Assembly: GCA_020635495.1 (NCBI GenBank)
Contig: JACJZQ010000027.1
Location: 1-12,275, forward strand
Reading direction: 5' to 3'
DNA from: Flavobacteriales bacterium
Lineage (GTDB): Bacteria > Bacteroidota > Bacteroidia > UBA10329
DNA length: 12,275 nt
The notes beneath the pieces are model-generated. The model did not search any database and had not been told where the DNA came from. It saw only the letters and a list, made by a program, of their open reading frames with translations. Each line of letters opens with the position of its first letter. Positions within the stretch are counted from its first letter, which is position 1. The translations under genes were made by a program, and so were the position numbers. Shown in pieces: positions 1 to 5,984 of the stretch.

Positions 1-1743
1 GGTGGATGGTAGATTGATGTCCTCCTGCATCCAAAGCGATTCTACTTGCGGCTCGAACGGAGCTGATTGCTGTGGCGCTGTTTCCAGATTACTGCCGATC
101 AGATTAAGCCTTGTGGTCCAATTCGACTCGCAATCTTTCCGAACCTGAATTTGGAGTTTTGTGGATGAGGAAACCGCTTTGCTGCTGCCGAAAGCATATT
201 TGAAGGCCAGCCTCATTTGACCCACGCCACTGAGGTCTATTGGCGGAGAAATAAGTTCATCCACCGTTAGACGATCACTGCCCCAATTATCTATCATAGC
301 AGAATGCCCCGCACTGTGATATCCAATGTCCGTCACCGTCCAAGCATTGTCTTCATCCAAAGAAACGGTGCTCCATTTCTGTTCTGCAAGCGGGTCATAA
401 CCTTCAAACCAATCCCAGAATGGAAACTGGTAAGTAGAATCTTCAATTACCGTTACAAAGTCTGGTCTTGTTACCTGAGCTGATTGTCCGTTGGCGTAAA
501 CCGTTAACGAAACATCATGTGTTCCTGGTTCGGTGTAGGTAACCGTTGGAGAAGTGGCAGTTGATGAAGCAGGAGTTCCATTCTCAAATGTCCAAGAAAG
601 ACTATCTATGGCTCCGTGATAGGCAGTTTCGGTAAATGTGATCTCATTCTCGAAACTGCTGCAAACCACCTGTTTGTCGGCTGTAAAATCGGCAGCACAG
701 AGCCCTGAAGATGGCTCAACACCCGTGGCCGCAAGGTTGGCTGGGGTCCAAAGATTATTTCTATTGGCAATGGAAGAGTTGAGGGCAGCATGCATTCGCA
801 TTTTCTGCCCTTCTGTGAACATCACATTGCAGTAAGAGTAATCCATAGCATTCTGAACGTTATCGACCGTGTTTCCACAAGAAGCGGCAGAAAGGTTGCA
901 CGTGCTCCAGCCAATGGTGTTTGGCGTATCTGCCACTTGGTCGTCCTCGCCACAGTTGCTTTGCTGGCCAACGGGCAGGTAATAGAATCCAGGCACGTTA
1001 TTCCCACCCCAAATGTGGTGTAGATTCAGATAATGGCCGCATTCATGAGCAAATGCAACGGAACGGGTCAGATCTGAAGTACCAATGGTACCAACATAGC
1101 TGTGGGCAATTACAATCCCATCCCATTCGGGAATGGTATCGGCATCGGCAGGCCACACGCAATGTCCGGCCAGACCCGCAGCGTTAGAAACCACGTAAAC
1201 ATTAAGGTACATGCTGGGGTCCCAATGAACGAGTTCCTTTACCTGGTGGTCGCCAACGTTGGTCAGTGTAGAGGCAATACGGTTAATGCCGCTATGGCAA
1301 TTTCCTTCCGGGTCTTTGGTTGCCAAATGGAACTCAATTTCGCAATCGGCATGTATCGGTTTAAAAGCTGCAACCATATCGGCTGTGTCTTCGCGGGTTT
1401 TTCTGAACGTTTCATTCAGAATACGCAAACCATCCAGTATCTGCTCCCGCGAAATGTTCTCATTGCCGTACTTATGAATGACATGGAACACCACCGGAAT
1501 GGTGTAGATCTGACCGCCCTTGGGAGTACCCTGAGATGTCACACTGAGCTTGTCGAAGTGCTGTAGAAGGGCATATTCTCTTGTGAAGGCTTCTAACTCC
1601 GCATCGCGTTCAATTACTGCTTCGGCAATTTTCGGGTTGGCTTTCAGCGTTGCAATGCGCATTTCGTCTGCACCACAATGCAGCAATTCCTGAGCTTGGG
1701 TGGAAAACGAAAGGAGGAAAAGGAAGGGTAGCAGTTTATTCAT
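1..1743 (-). CDS. Secreted M43 (pappalysin-like) zinc metalloprotease with PKD domain, C-terminus outside window
   Basis: The frame is open from the ATG at 1743 to the left edge (581 codons, no stop), so the C-terminus is missing. Residues 1-18 (MNKLLPFLFLLSFSTQAQ) are a signal peptide, so the protein is exported. IPVVFHVIH near residue 83 is the usual entry into the catalytic domain of M43 metalloproteases. The zinc motif HECGHYLNLHHIWGG begins at His233: His233, His237 and His243 are predicted ligands and Glu234 the catalytic base. NAMDYSYC, with Met300, is the metzincin Met-turn. Residues about 350-425 form a PKD-like beta domain (SWTFENG, GTHDVSLTVYA). The part after that resembles a secreted beta domain. 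A T9SS sorting tail is expected beyond the edge, which is inference. The family cleaves extracellular proteins or peptides; the substrate here is unknown. Residues 61-70 (HFDKLSVTSQ) are encoded by a sequence resembling a dispersed repeat. A TAACTTAG box lies 4 nt before the ATG. Confidence 0.9.
   Translation of the reverse strand, partial: MNKLLPFLFLLSFSTQAQELLHCGADEMRIATLKANPKIAEAVIERDAELEAFTREYALLQHFDKLSVTSQGTPKGGQIYTIPVVFHVIHKYGNENISREQILDGLRILNETFRKTREDTADMVAAFKPIHADCEIEFHLATKDPEGNCHSGINRIASTLTNVGDHQVKELVHWDPSMYLNVYVVSNAAGLAGHCVWPADADTIPEWDGIVIAHSYVGTIGTSDLTRSVAFAHECGHYLNLHHIWGGNNVPGFYYLPVGQQSNCGEDDQVADTPNTIGWSTCNLSAASCGNTVDNVQNAMDYSYCNVMFTEGQKMRMHAALNSSIANRNNLWTPANLAATGVEPSSGLCAADFTADKQVVCSSFENEITFTETAYHGAIDSLSWTFENGTPASSTATSPTVTYTEPGTHDVSLTVYANGQSAQVTRPDFVTVIEDSTYQFPFWDWFEGYDPLAEQKWSTVSLDEDNAWTVTDIGYHSAGHSAMIDNWGSDRLTVDELISPPIDLSGVGQMRLAFKYAFGSSKAVSSSTKLQIQVRKDCESNWTTRLNLIGSNLETAPQQSAPFEPQVESLWMQEDINLPST
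1538..1560 (-). repeat. Dispersed-repeat fragment inside the metalloprotease gene
   Basis: The 15-mer CTTCGACAAGCTCAG (minus strand) occurs inside this reading frame and again exactly at 10956-10970 in the non-coding repeat block near the right end. Here it is part of a short inverted sequence, CACttcgacaagctcaGTGTG. It encodes HFDKLSVTSQ in the linker between signal peptide and catalytic domain, where extra residues would be tolerated. The identity is seen; origin by repeat insertion is inference. Confidence 0.5.
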
Positions 1744-1747
1744 GGGG

Positions 1748-1755
1748 CTAAGTTA
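1748..1755 (-). promoter_or_regulatory. TAACTTAG box, 4 nt before metalloprotease ATG
   Basis: The minus strand reads TAACTTAG, then CCCC, then ATG. It differs by one base from the Bacteroidota -7 element TAnnTTTG. At this distance transcription would start at or next to the ATG. No clear TTG sits 19-21 nt upstream, so the promoter is only partly matched. Confidence 0.4.
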
Positions 1756-1762
1756 ACGACCA

Positions 1763-1840
1763 CGTCATTTCGAGCGAAGCTTGCGTAGTCGAGAAATCTA
1801 TTGCTGTTGTGGACATTCCTCCACTTCGGTCGGAATGACG
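1763..1840. repeat. Palindromic intergenic repeat, copy A
   Basis: A 78-bp element begins CGTCATTTCGAGCGAAG and ends CTTCGGTCGGAATGACG; the two ends are inverted repeats over 17 bp with two mismatches. The inside (GCTTGCGTAGTCGAGA) is shared with copy B. It ends one base before the stop codon of the GIY-YIG gene. It resembles the REP-like extragenic palindromes common in Bacteroidota genomes. Confidence 0.85.
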
Positions 1841-1841
1841 G

Positions 1842-2126
1842 CTAGATGAAATGATTATTCAGAAAGTCCCAATTCGGATTCATTGATGCGATAAGTGTTT
1901 CTTTTTTAGAACGGTTCCAGTGTTTTAGTTGTTTTTCACGGTCAATGGCATTTTTCAGATGAGGGAAGTGCTCGTAATAAACGAGGTATTTGCAATTGTA
2001 TTTGGATGAGAAGTTGGAGTTTCCGCTCATATGGTCGCCTAGCCGCTGTCTTAAATCGGTTGTAACACCGATGTACAAAGTGGTTTTCGTGTAATTGGTA
2101 AGAATGTAAACATGGTTGTTTCCCAT
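1842..2126 (-). CDS. Small GIY-YIG nuclease family protein
   Basis: This 94-residue single-domain protein belongs to the GIY-YIG endonuclease superfamily, the type close to UvrC N-domain and YhbQ-like proteins. VYILTN (residues 6-11) takes the GIY position and LYIGVT (17-22) the YIG position. Arg26 in DLRQRL, Glu64 in REKQLKHW and downstream Asn residues fit the active-site pattern of metal-dependent DNA cleavage. The length is typical for the stand-alone family. The gene lies between two copies of the palindromic repeat: copy A ends 1 nt after its stop codon and copy B lies 41 nt before its start. That arrangement suggests the gene and repeats form one unit, perhaps with the nuclease acting on the repeat or its hairpin; this is inference. 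A TAACTTAG box lies 7 nt before the ATG and no Shine-Dalgarno is visible. Confidence 0.92.
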   Translation of the reverse strand: MGNNHVYILTNYTKTTLYIGVTTDLRQRLGDHMSGNSNFSSKYNCKYLVYYEHFPHLKNAIDREKQLKHWNRSKKETLIASMNPNWDFLNNHFI

Positions 2127-2133
2127 TGTCCCA

Positions 2134-2141
2134 CTAAGTTA
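2134..2141 (-). promoter_or_regulatory. TAACTTAG box upstream of GIY-YIG gene
   Basis: The minus strand reads TAACTTAG followed by 7 nt and ATG. The eight bases are identical to the box before the metalloprotease gene, and repeat sequence follows immediately upstream in both cases. One base differs from the -7 consensus TAnnTTTG; no -33 TTG is evident. Confidence 0.35.
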
Positions 2142-2143
2142 AG

Positions 2144-2246
2144 CGTCATGTCGACCCATTCCTTATCCGTCATGTCGAGCGGAGCTTGCGTAGTCGAGAC
2201 ATCTAATGTTGTGAGAATAGATTTCTCCACTTCGGTCGAAATGACG
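2144..2246. repeat. Palindromic intergenic repeat, copy B, with an extra half-start
   Basis: A full copy at 2168-2246 (CGTCATGTCGAGCGGAG ... CTTCGGTCGAAATGACG, 79 bp) is preceded at 2144-2154 by an isolated CGTCATGTCGA. The full copy shares GCTTGCGTAGTCGAGA with copy A and has the same orientation, so copies A and B are direct repeats enclosing the GIY-YIG gene. Confidence 0.85.
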
Positions 2247-2265
2247 GCAGGGATTGTGGTAAGCG

Positions 2266-3183
2266 TTACTCCACCACCACCTTTTGCACCGAGCGCTTAC
2301 CGTTTTGGGTAATGGCTTCTAACAGATAAATGCCACTTGGTAAACCACTGATGTCTATGGTAATTGGGTCATCTTGAGTGCCAGCCGCTGAAAGCGGATG
2401 GTGTACCAAAGGACGCCCAGCAAGGTCTGTGAGTTTTACCTGCGCCAATGGTGTTTGGCTTTCTATACGCAGGTTGTAGGTGGCGGGGTTGGGGTAGATG
2501 GAGAATTGGAAGTTCTGTTCTTCAATTCCAATGAAAATAAATTCATATTCACAGTCATCGGGTGTATTGTGATATAAACCCAGCAAGCCATCCTCATAGC
2601 ATCTTAACCCTTGATAATTGGCTTCGCAATACCCTCCGAAATTGGCACAATTGGGAAAAAATGTCATAGCTCCCCCCAATCCTTCTGTAATGGTGTCACC
2701 GAACAAATATTCGTAACTGAAGTTGACCACCTGCTGTCTAAGCCTGATGCCATTGACAATGGTTGACATGGTATCGGTCACCGTAAGGACGATAGAATCT
2801 TCTTCAAACCAATTAGTGAAATGAACCCCCCAACTTTCACCTATCTCCAGATTCATATCATATAGTAGTGCAAAATCATTTAAATCATGATTGAAGAAAT
2901 AGACTTGCCCACTGTCTGAATAAACATACAGAGGCAAAGACCCGCAAGCATAGCACTCTTGTCCATCTGGTTCGAATTCAAGCTGCTTGCAGGTCTTGTT
3001 TTGAATCACTACGGTGTCAACGGATTCCATGGTATAATAGCTAACAATGAAGTCGGGGCTTGCTGGAGAGTAGATGGTATATCCGTACCACCATTTCGCT
3101 CCAATAGGAGCCCAGTCAACCTGAGCAAAGCAAGTGCCGTGAGAAATAAACGAGAAAGTAATCAGGGCAAGCAACAGTCGCAT
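2266..3183 (-). CDS. Secreted protein with T9SS type A C-terminal sorting domain
   Basis: This 305-residue protein starts with a signal peptide (residues 1 to about 20, ending TCFA before QVDW). Residues 225-305 are a type A sorting domain: FSIYPNPATYNLRIES, then VKLTDLAGRPL, then ISGLPSGIYLLEA and a basic end KRSVQKVVVE. In this family the tail directs passage through the type IX secretion system and is usually removed at the cell surface. The middle (21-224) is a beta-rich region rich in aromatic residues with several Cys; I recognise no catalytic motif, so its role is unknown. Such proteins are typically surface-attached or released. It has its own promoter (TTG-N21-TAACTTTG), and the -7 box ends only 4 nt before the ATG. 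An 8-bp inverted repeat (GGTAAGCG 2258-2265, CGCTTACC 2294-2301) spans the stop codon and may mark the 3' end. Confidence 0.9.
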   Translation of the reverse strand: MRLLLALITFSFISHGTCFAQVDWAPIGAKWWYGYTIYSPASPDFIVSYYTMESVDTVVIQNKTCKQLEFEPDGQECYACGSLPLYVYSDSGQVYFFNHDLNDFALLYDMNLEIGESWGVHFTNWFEEDSIVLTVTDTMSTIVNGIRLRQQVVNFSYEYLFGDTITEGLGGAMTFFPNCANFGGYCEANYQGLRCYEDGLLGLYHNTPDDCEYEFIFIGIEEQNFQFSIYPNPATYNLRIESQTPLAQVKLTDLAGRPLVHHPLSAAGTQDDPITIDISGLPSGIYLLEAITQNGKRSVQKVVVE

Positions 3184-3187
3184 CTAA

Positions 3188-3219
3188 CAAAGTTAGGTAA
3201 GTAACGTCATTCCGAGCAA
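3188..3219 (-). promoter_or_regulatory. Promoter of T9SS-protein gene (TTG-N21-TAACTTTG)
   Basis: The minus strand carries TTG (3217-3219), 21 nt, then TAACTTTG (3188-3195), a full match to the -33/-7 promoter described for Bacteroidota. The -7 box is followed by 4 nt and the ATG, so the mRNA should be leaderless or nearly so. The TTG lies inside a truncated repeat copy. Confidence 0.6.
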
Positions 3220-3308
3220 TGTTCGTCATGTCGAGTGGAGTTTACGGAATCGAGACATCCGTTGCTGTGGTATAGATTCCTCCGCTCCCTTCGGTCGGTC
3301 GGAATGAC
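3205..3308. repeat. Palindromic intergenic repeat, copy C, with an extra half-start
   Basis: A full, more diverged copy at 3224-3308 (CGTCATGTCGAGTGGAG ... CGGTCGGTCGGAATGAC) is preceded at 3205-3216 by a second start, CGTCATTCCGAG. The right arm has a local CGGT duplication (TTCGGTCGGTCGGAATGAC). The orientation matches copies A and B. Confidence 0.8.
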
Positions 3309-3319
3309 AAGCTATTACA

Positions 3320-3357
3320 AAAGGCCCCATCCGCTGCTCGCGCAAACGGGGGCCTTT
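3320..3357 (-). terminator. Rho-independent terminator of the 395-residue protein gene
   Basis: AAAGGCCCC (3320-3328) pairs with GGGGCCTTT (3349-3357). Read on the minus strand the stem is followed by TTTTGTAAT. It lies 19 nt after the stop codon at 3376. Confidence 0.75.
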
Positions 3358-3375
3358 GCACTTGCACTGTTGTGG

Positions 3376-4563
3376 TCACGGTTCTGAGGTCAGACTGAAG
3401 TTCTCAATCAGTGCATTGCCCTCAACTATGGTTAAGGCCCTGCTATCTGTGGTATAACCAGAGGCAGCAAACTGTAGATTGCCATTTACGGTGCCTGTAA
3501 GTCCACTGAGGTCAAGCAAATATTGGCCGTTACTGCCTGTAAGGGTATTGGTGGCACCATCTCCGGTAATGAAACGGACCTCCGCATTCTGAATGGGCAA
3601 AAGGGTTGTGGCATCTGTAACTGTTCCTGTAATGCTGGTGTTAACACTGGAAGGGTTAAGGCTTACATCAAGCTCGGTGGTCTGGCCATCTGCCACCTGT
3701 ACATTCCCGAATTCGGCAGGAGCAAACCCATCGGCACTGAAACTTACCGTATAGCTTCCTTCATCCAAGTTGCCGAACACATAGTTGCCATTACTATCGG
3801 TTTCGGTTTCTATGCTTAGGCTGGCAATACTGACCAATGCACCTTCTATGGCCGCCCCACCCTGGGCACTTACCGTGCCGCTAATGCTTATGTCGTCTCC
3901 GCTCTCGTTACTGGCAGGCAGTAGAAAGAGTTGATATTTGGCAGGGTCGTCAAAGAAAATGATCTTGCCCGCTCTGCTCACCTTCAGGGTAACATTCCAA
4001 ACCTTATTGTGTTGGGCTATACGGTCTTCTGTAATGAGTTGGCGTGTGCCCTTGAATTTCTCTTGTGCAATATTGGCATCATTAAGGCCCTTTGCCAGCA
4101 GCTCTATCTCAGACACCGCAGCAGCATCAAACCCCACTGCGGCCAGTTCTGCCGCATATTTGGTTGCGGTCTTAAAAAAGGTCTGCATGAACTGTAGTAG
4201 CGTTAGCTGCCCAAGGCGGTTACGGGTGTAATCATTGTAGCCGAACTCATTGCGTATGGCCGCACTCTTTTCAAACGCCTTGTCAATAAAGTACTTGCTT
4301 ACCTGAAATTTCCTTCTGCACTGTTCCATGGCTAGTTCAACATCTGCCGTCAATTGGTTCAATTGGTCTTTGATGGCCTCATCGGGTAGAATGGCTTCGG
4401 CCGCCTCGATCTTAGACAGCCAATCGGTCTCAAACGGGCTGGTAAAGTCGGCATCAAAACCAGAGAACGCAGCCTGTTCGTCCATAAAATGGGTACGCAT
4501 GGTCTTGCTGAATTCCAGCATGTAGAGGTCGCTCACATTGTACTTTCTTTTTATTGATTCCAT
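3376..4563 (-). CDS. Protein with helical N-terminal region and two carboxypeptidase-regulatory-like domains
   Basis: This is a 395-residue protein. Residues 1 to about 200 are mostly alpha-helical and charged (for example the stretches at 64-80 and 139-160) and match no family I can name. Residues 227-302 and 311-391 are two carboxypeptidase regulatory-like, transthyretin-fold domains. The first reads ISGTVSAQGGAAIEGALV, then TDSNGNYVFGNLDEGSYTVSF; the second ITGTVTDATTLLPIQNAEV, then GSNGQYLL. These domains usually occur on exported proteins, as in SusC/TonB-dependent receptors and surface proteins. Here the start MESIKRKYNVSDLYMLEF gives no signal peptide, and there is no T9SS tail at the end (LTSEP). 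Either the protein stays in the cytoplasm, leaves by an unrecognised route, or the start is wrong; no better upstream start is visible. It stands alone with its own terminator. Function unknown. Confidence 0.85.
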   Translation of the reverse strand: MESIKRKYNVSDLYMLEFSKTMRTHFMDEQAAFSGFDADFTSPFETDWLSKIEAAEAILPDEAIKDQLNQLTADVELAMEQCRRKFQVSKYFIDKAFEKSAAIRNEFGYNDYTRNRLGQLTLLQFMQTFFKTATKYAAELAAVGFDAAAVSEIELLAKGLNDANIAQEKFKGTRQLITEDRIAQHNKVWNVTLKVSRAGKIIFFDDPAKYQLFLLPASNESGDDISISGTVSAQGGAAIEGALVSIASLSIETETDSNGNYVFGNLDEGSYTVSFSADGFAPAEFGNVQVADGQTTELDVSLNPSSVNTSITGTVTDATTLLPIQNAEVRFITGDGATNTLTGSNGQYLLDLSGLTGTVNGNLQFAASGYTTDSRALTIVEGNALIENFSLTSEP

Positions 4564-4627
4564 GATATTGTTGTTTTTGAGGATTACAGATTCAGATATG
4601 CCGCTTCTTTATGGAGTAGTGGTTGCC

Positions 4628-4723
4628 CGCCATTCAGAAGACATGCTTCGCCATTTAGCAGAAGTCCCTCGCCATTTAGCAGAGGCCCCTCGCCACTTAG
4701 CAGCAGTCGCTCGTTGGCGAGGG
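4628..4723. repeat. Four 21-bp tandem repeats plus inverted tail
   Basis: Units start at 4628, 4649, 4670 and 4691, each beginning CGCCATTCAG, CGCCATTTAG or CGCCACTTAG. The outer copies are the more diverged. The array ends with TGGCGAGGG (4715-4723), the exact reverse complement of CCCTCGCCA, which occurs at 4666-4674 and 4687-4695, so two alternative 9-bp stems can form. It lies in the gene-free stretch 4564-5012. Because 21 is a multiple of 3, short overlapping frames show heptapeptide repeats on both strands, but none has signs of being a real gene. Confidence 0.85.
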
Positions 4724-4880
4724 AGTGCTGCGTAATAACGGGCGAGATTGGCGTAATGGTGATGGTGAAAAGCGTCATGGCAAAAGATTTCCACCAAGTA
4801 CCGAAGCATTGCAGCGCGGGTCAAGAGTGGCTTTCTGCACCACAGAAGCGCGCTGTTGGATGCTACCCGTTGTTTTATAC

Positions 4881-4904
4881 CCCTCAGATATGAGGGTTTT
4901 CTGT
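4881..4904 (+). terminator. Weak terminator-like hairpin
   Basis: CCCTCA (4881-4886), loop GATA, TGAGGG (4891-4896), then TTTTCTGTT. A 6-bp stem with tetraloop and a T-rich tail could end a plus-strand transcript from the tandem-repeat region, or act as a leader hairpin. No gene precedes it. Confidence 0.35.
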
Positions 4905-4946
4905 TGCATGGCCCCACATGGGACCAGGACGCTTACGTGTAGGTTG

Positions 4947-4976
4947 TTGAATTTTTGATGGAACTGTTTATTTTCG
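4947..4976 (+). promoter_or_regulatory. Promoter of LuxR-type regulator gene
   Basis: TTG (4947-4949), 19 nt, TATTTTCG (4969-4976). This matches the Bacteroidota -33/-7 pattern TTG-N19-TAnnTTTG with one mismatch. The predicted start of transcription is near 4981-4984. That is downstream of a possible GTG start at 4977, so it favours the ATG at 5013 with a leader of about 30 nt. Confidence 0.5.
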
Positions 4977-5012
4977 GTGAACCCAATACTTACAACCCCT
5001 AAAGGAACTGTC

Positions 5013-5294
5013 ATGAAAACGCGCTATTACCCCATTGCAGAAACACAACTTACCCTGGCAGAAGCCCGTGCAGTTTCGTTGCTCATTACAGGAATACCCC
5101 GTAAGCAGGTGGCCCAACTGTTGGGCATTGCAGAAAGCACCCTCAACCAGCGTATGCGGCTCATCTACCTCAAACTGCAGGTGCAGAGCATCGGTTCGCT
5201 GGTGCGCGTGGCCCTTACCCATGGGTTTGACGACCAAGGACACCTCAACGGAGAATACCTCTTTGATGGGTATAGCGGGTTGCCGTGGGAATAG
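5013..5294 (+). CDS. Small LuxR/GerE-type helix-turn-helix regulator
   Basis: The 93-residue protein is almost only a DNA-binding domain. LTLAEARAVSLLITGIPRKQ (13-32) and VAQLLGIAESTLNQRMRLIY (33-52) follow the GerE pattern LTxxExxVLxLLAxGxSxKEIAxxLxISxxTVxxHxxxIYxKL, with LKLQVQSIGSLVRVALTHGF after it. There is no receiver or ligand domain, so any sensing must come from a partner. The ATG at 5013 was chosen because AAAGGA (5001-5006) lies 6 nt upstream and because the promoter places the transcript start after the alternative GTG at 4977. No neighbour is obviously its target; it sits between the tandem-repeat region and the restriction-modification gene. Control of the downstream island is possible, but a repeat and a separate promoter box lie between. 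The last 20 residues are acidic and aromatic, of unknown role. Confidence 0.8.
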   Translation: MKTRYYPIAETQLTLAEARAVSLLITGIPRKQVAQLLGIAESTLNQRMRLIYLKLQVQSIGSLVRVALTHGFDDQGHLNGEYLFDGYSGLPWE

Positions 5295-5302
5295 ACGGAT
5301 TT

Positions 5303-5343
5303 AGCTTCGCTGAGAACAGTTCTCCGCTACGGTCGGAATGACG
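5303..5343. repeat. Partial palindromic repeat, copy D
   Basis: TCTCCGCTACGGTCGGAATGACG (5321-5343, in two parts TCTCCGCTAC and GGTCGGAATGACG) is the right arm of the A/B/C element. AGCTTCGCTGAGAAC just before it is a degraded left part, and the outer left arm CGTCATnnCGAG is missing. It lies between the regulator gene and the restriction-modification gene. Confidence 0.7.
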
Positions 5344-5411
5344 CTACTTTTCCATGTCATTGAAAGTAATTCAGAGTTTTCCACACTCGCGGGCAGCATG
5401 TCATAACCCTG

Positions 5412-5419
5412 TACATTTG
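5412..5419 (+). promoter_or_regulatory. TACATTTG -7 box of the restriction-modification operon
   Basis: TACATTTG is an exact TAnnTTTG match, 16 nt before the ATG at 5436. No TTG lies 19-21 nt upstream, so the -33 part is weak. Transcription from here would cover the split enzyme and the coupled downstream gene. Confidence 0.5.
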
Positions 5420-5435
5420 AAAAAACGCATTGGCC

Positions 5436-5984
5436 ATGAGTGCATTAAGCTGGAACGAGATAAAGGATAGAGCCCACCGATTCAGTAAAGAATGGGAGGG
5501 TGAGAAGCGCGAACGCGCGGAAAAAGACACTTTCTGGAATGAGTTCTTTCACATTTTCGGCATCAGCAGAAGAAGGGTGGCCACATTTGAGGAGCCCGTT
5601 AAGAAGCTGAACAAGCACCAAGGTTTCATTGACCTCTTTTGGAAAGGAACGCTGCTTGTGGAGCACAAGAGCCAGGGCAAAGACCTTGACAGTGCCTACG
5701 AACAGGCTACCGATTATTTTGCCGGACTGAAAGAGCACGAACTGCCCAAGTACATACTGGTAAGCGACTTTGCACGGTTCAAGCTCTACGACCTTGATGA
5801 GCGCGAACAACATGAGTTCGCATTGGCCGACCTGCCCAAGCACGTGAACCTGTTCGGTTTTATGGCAGGGTACCAGAAGAAGACCTACAAGCCCGAAGAC
5901 CCTGTGAACGTGAAAGCGGCCGAACTCATGGGAAAGCTGCACGACCAGCTGGAAGAAGTGGGCTATGATGGGCACCCGCTGTAG
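5436..5984 (+). CDS. MmeI-family type IIG restriction enzyme, N-terminal nuclease part (ends at in-frame TAG)
   Basis: The 182 residues correspond to the nuclease domain and the beginning of the helical connector of MmeI-like enzymes, which combine restriction and adenine methylation in one chain. The PD-(D/E)XK site is Asp66 in FIDLFWKG, then nine residues, then Glu76 and Lys78 in LLVEHKS; this D-X9-EXK spacing is that of MmeI. SAYEQATDYFAGLKEHELPKY and the following ILVSDFARFKLYD continue the nuclease fold. The frame ends in TAG at 5982-5984, and the same frame continues at once with FLVRLLFCLFADD, the expected next part of the family. The intact gene would encode about 911 residues, close to MmeI. 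So this is the front half of a gene broken by a nonsense change, or a read-through site, or a sequencing error. A TTG at 5430 is an alternative start; ATG 5436 gives the family-like MSALSWNEI beginning. Confidence 0.85.
   Translation: MSALSWNEIKDRAHRFSKEWEGEKRERAEKDTFWNEFFHIFGISRRRVATFEEPVKKLNKHQGFIDLFWKGTLLVEHKSQGKDLDSAYEQATDYFAGLKEHELPKYILVSDFARFKLYDLDEREQHEFALADLPKHVNLFGFMAGYQKKTYKPEDPVNVKAAELMGKLHDQLEEVGYDGHPL
5982..5984 (+). other. In-frame TAG splitting the type IIG enzyme
   Basis: GGGCACCCGCTG-TAG-GTGTTCTTGG: the amber codon lies between GYDGHPL and FLVRLLFCLFADD, with no frame change on either side. In the family as I know it, Glu is common here (HPLExFLVRLLFC), so one G-to-T change from GAG would explain it. 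The following GTG could in principle restart translation. Confidence 0.8.

Noticed and set aside
1102..1566. A 154-codon plus-strand frame opposite the metalloprotease
   Set aside because: The opposite strand encodes the zinc motif, Met-turn and signal peptide; this frame is a shadow without features.
1763..3308. CRISPR array suggested by regularly recurring palindromic repeats
   Set aside because: Copies are about 80 bp, hundreds of bases apart with genes between them, and no cas genes are present.
4584..4917. Overlapping short frames with heptapeptide repeats (LLNGEGL; AKWRGTS; RHLAEAP)
   Set aside because: The 21-bp repeat makes repeated peptides in any frame. Three competing frames on two strands and no promoter or ribosome site argue against coding.
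4977..5012. GTG start giving a 105-residue LuxR-type protein
   Set aside because: The predicted promoter would start the mRNA after this GTG, and a ribosome site precedes the ATG at 5013.
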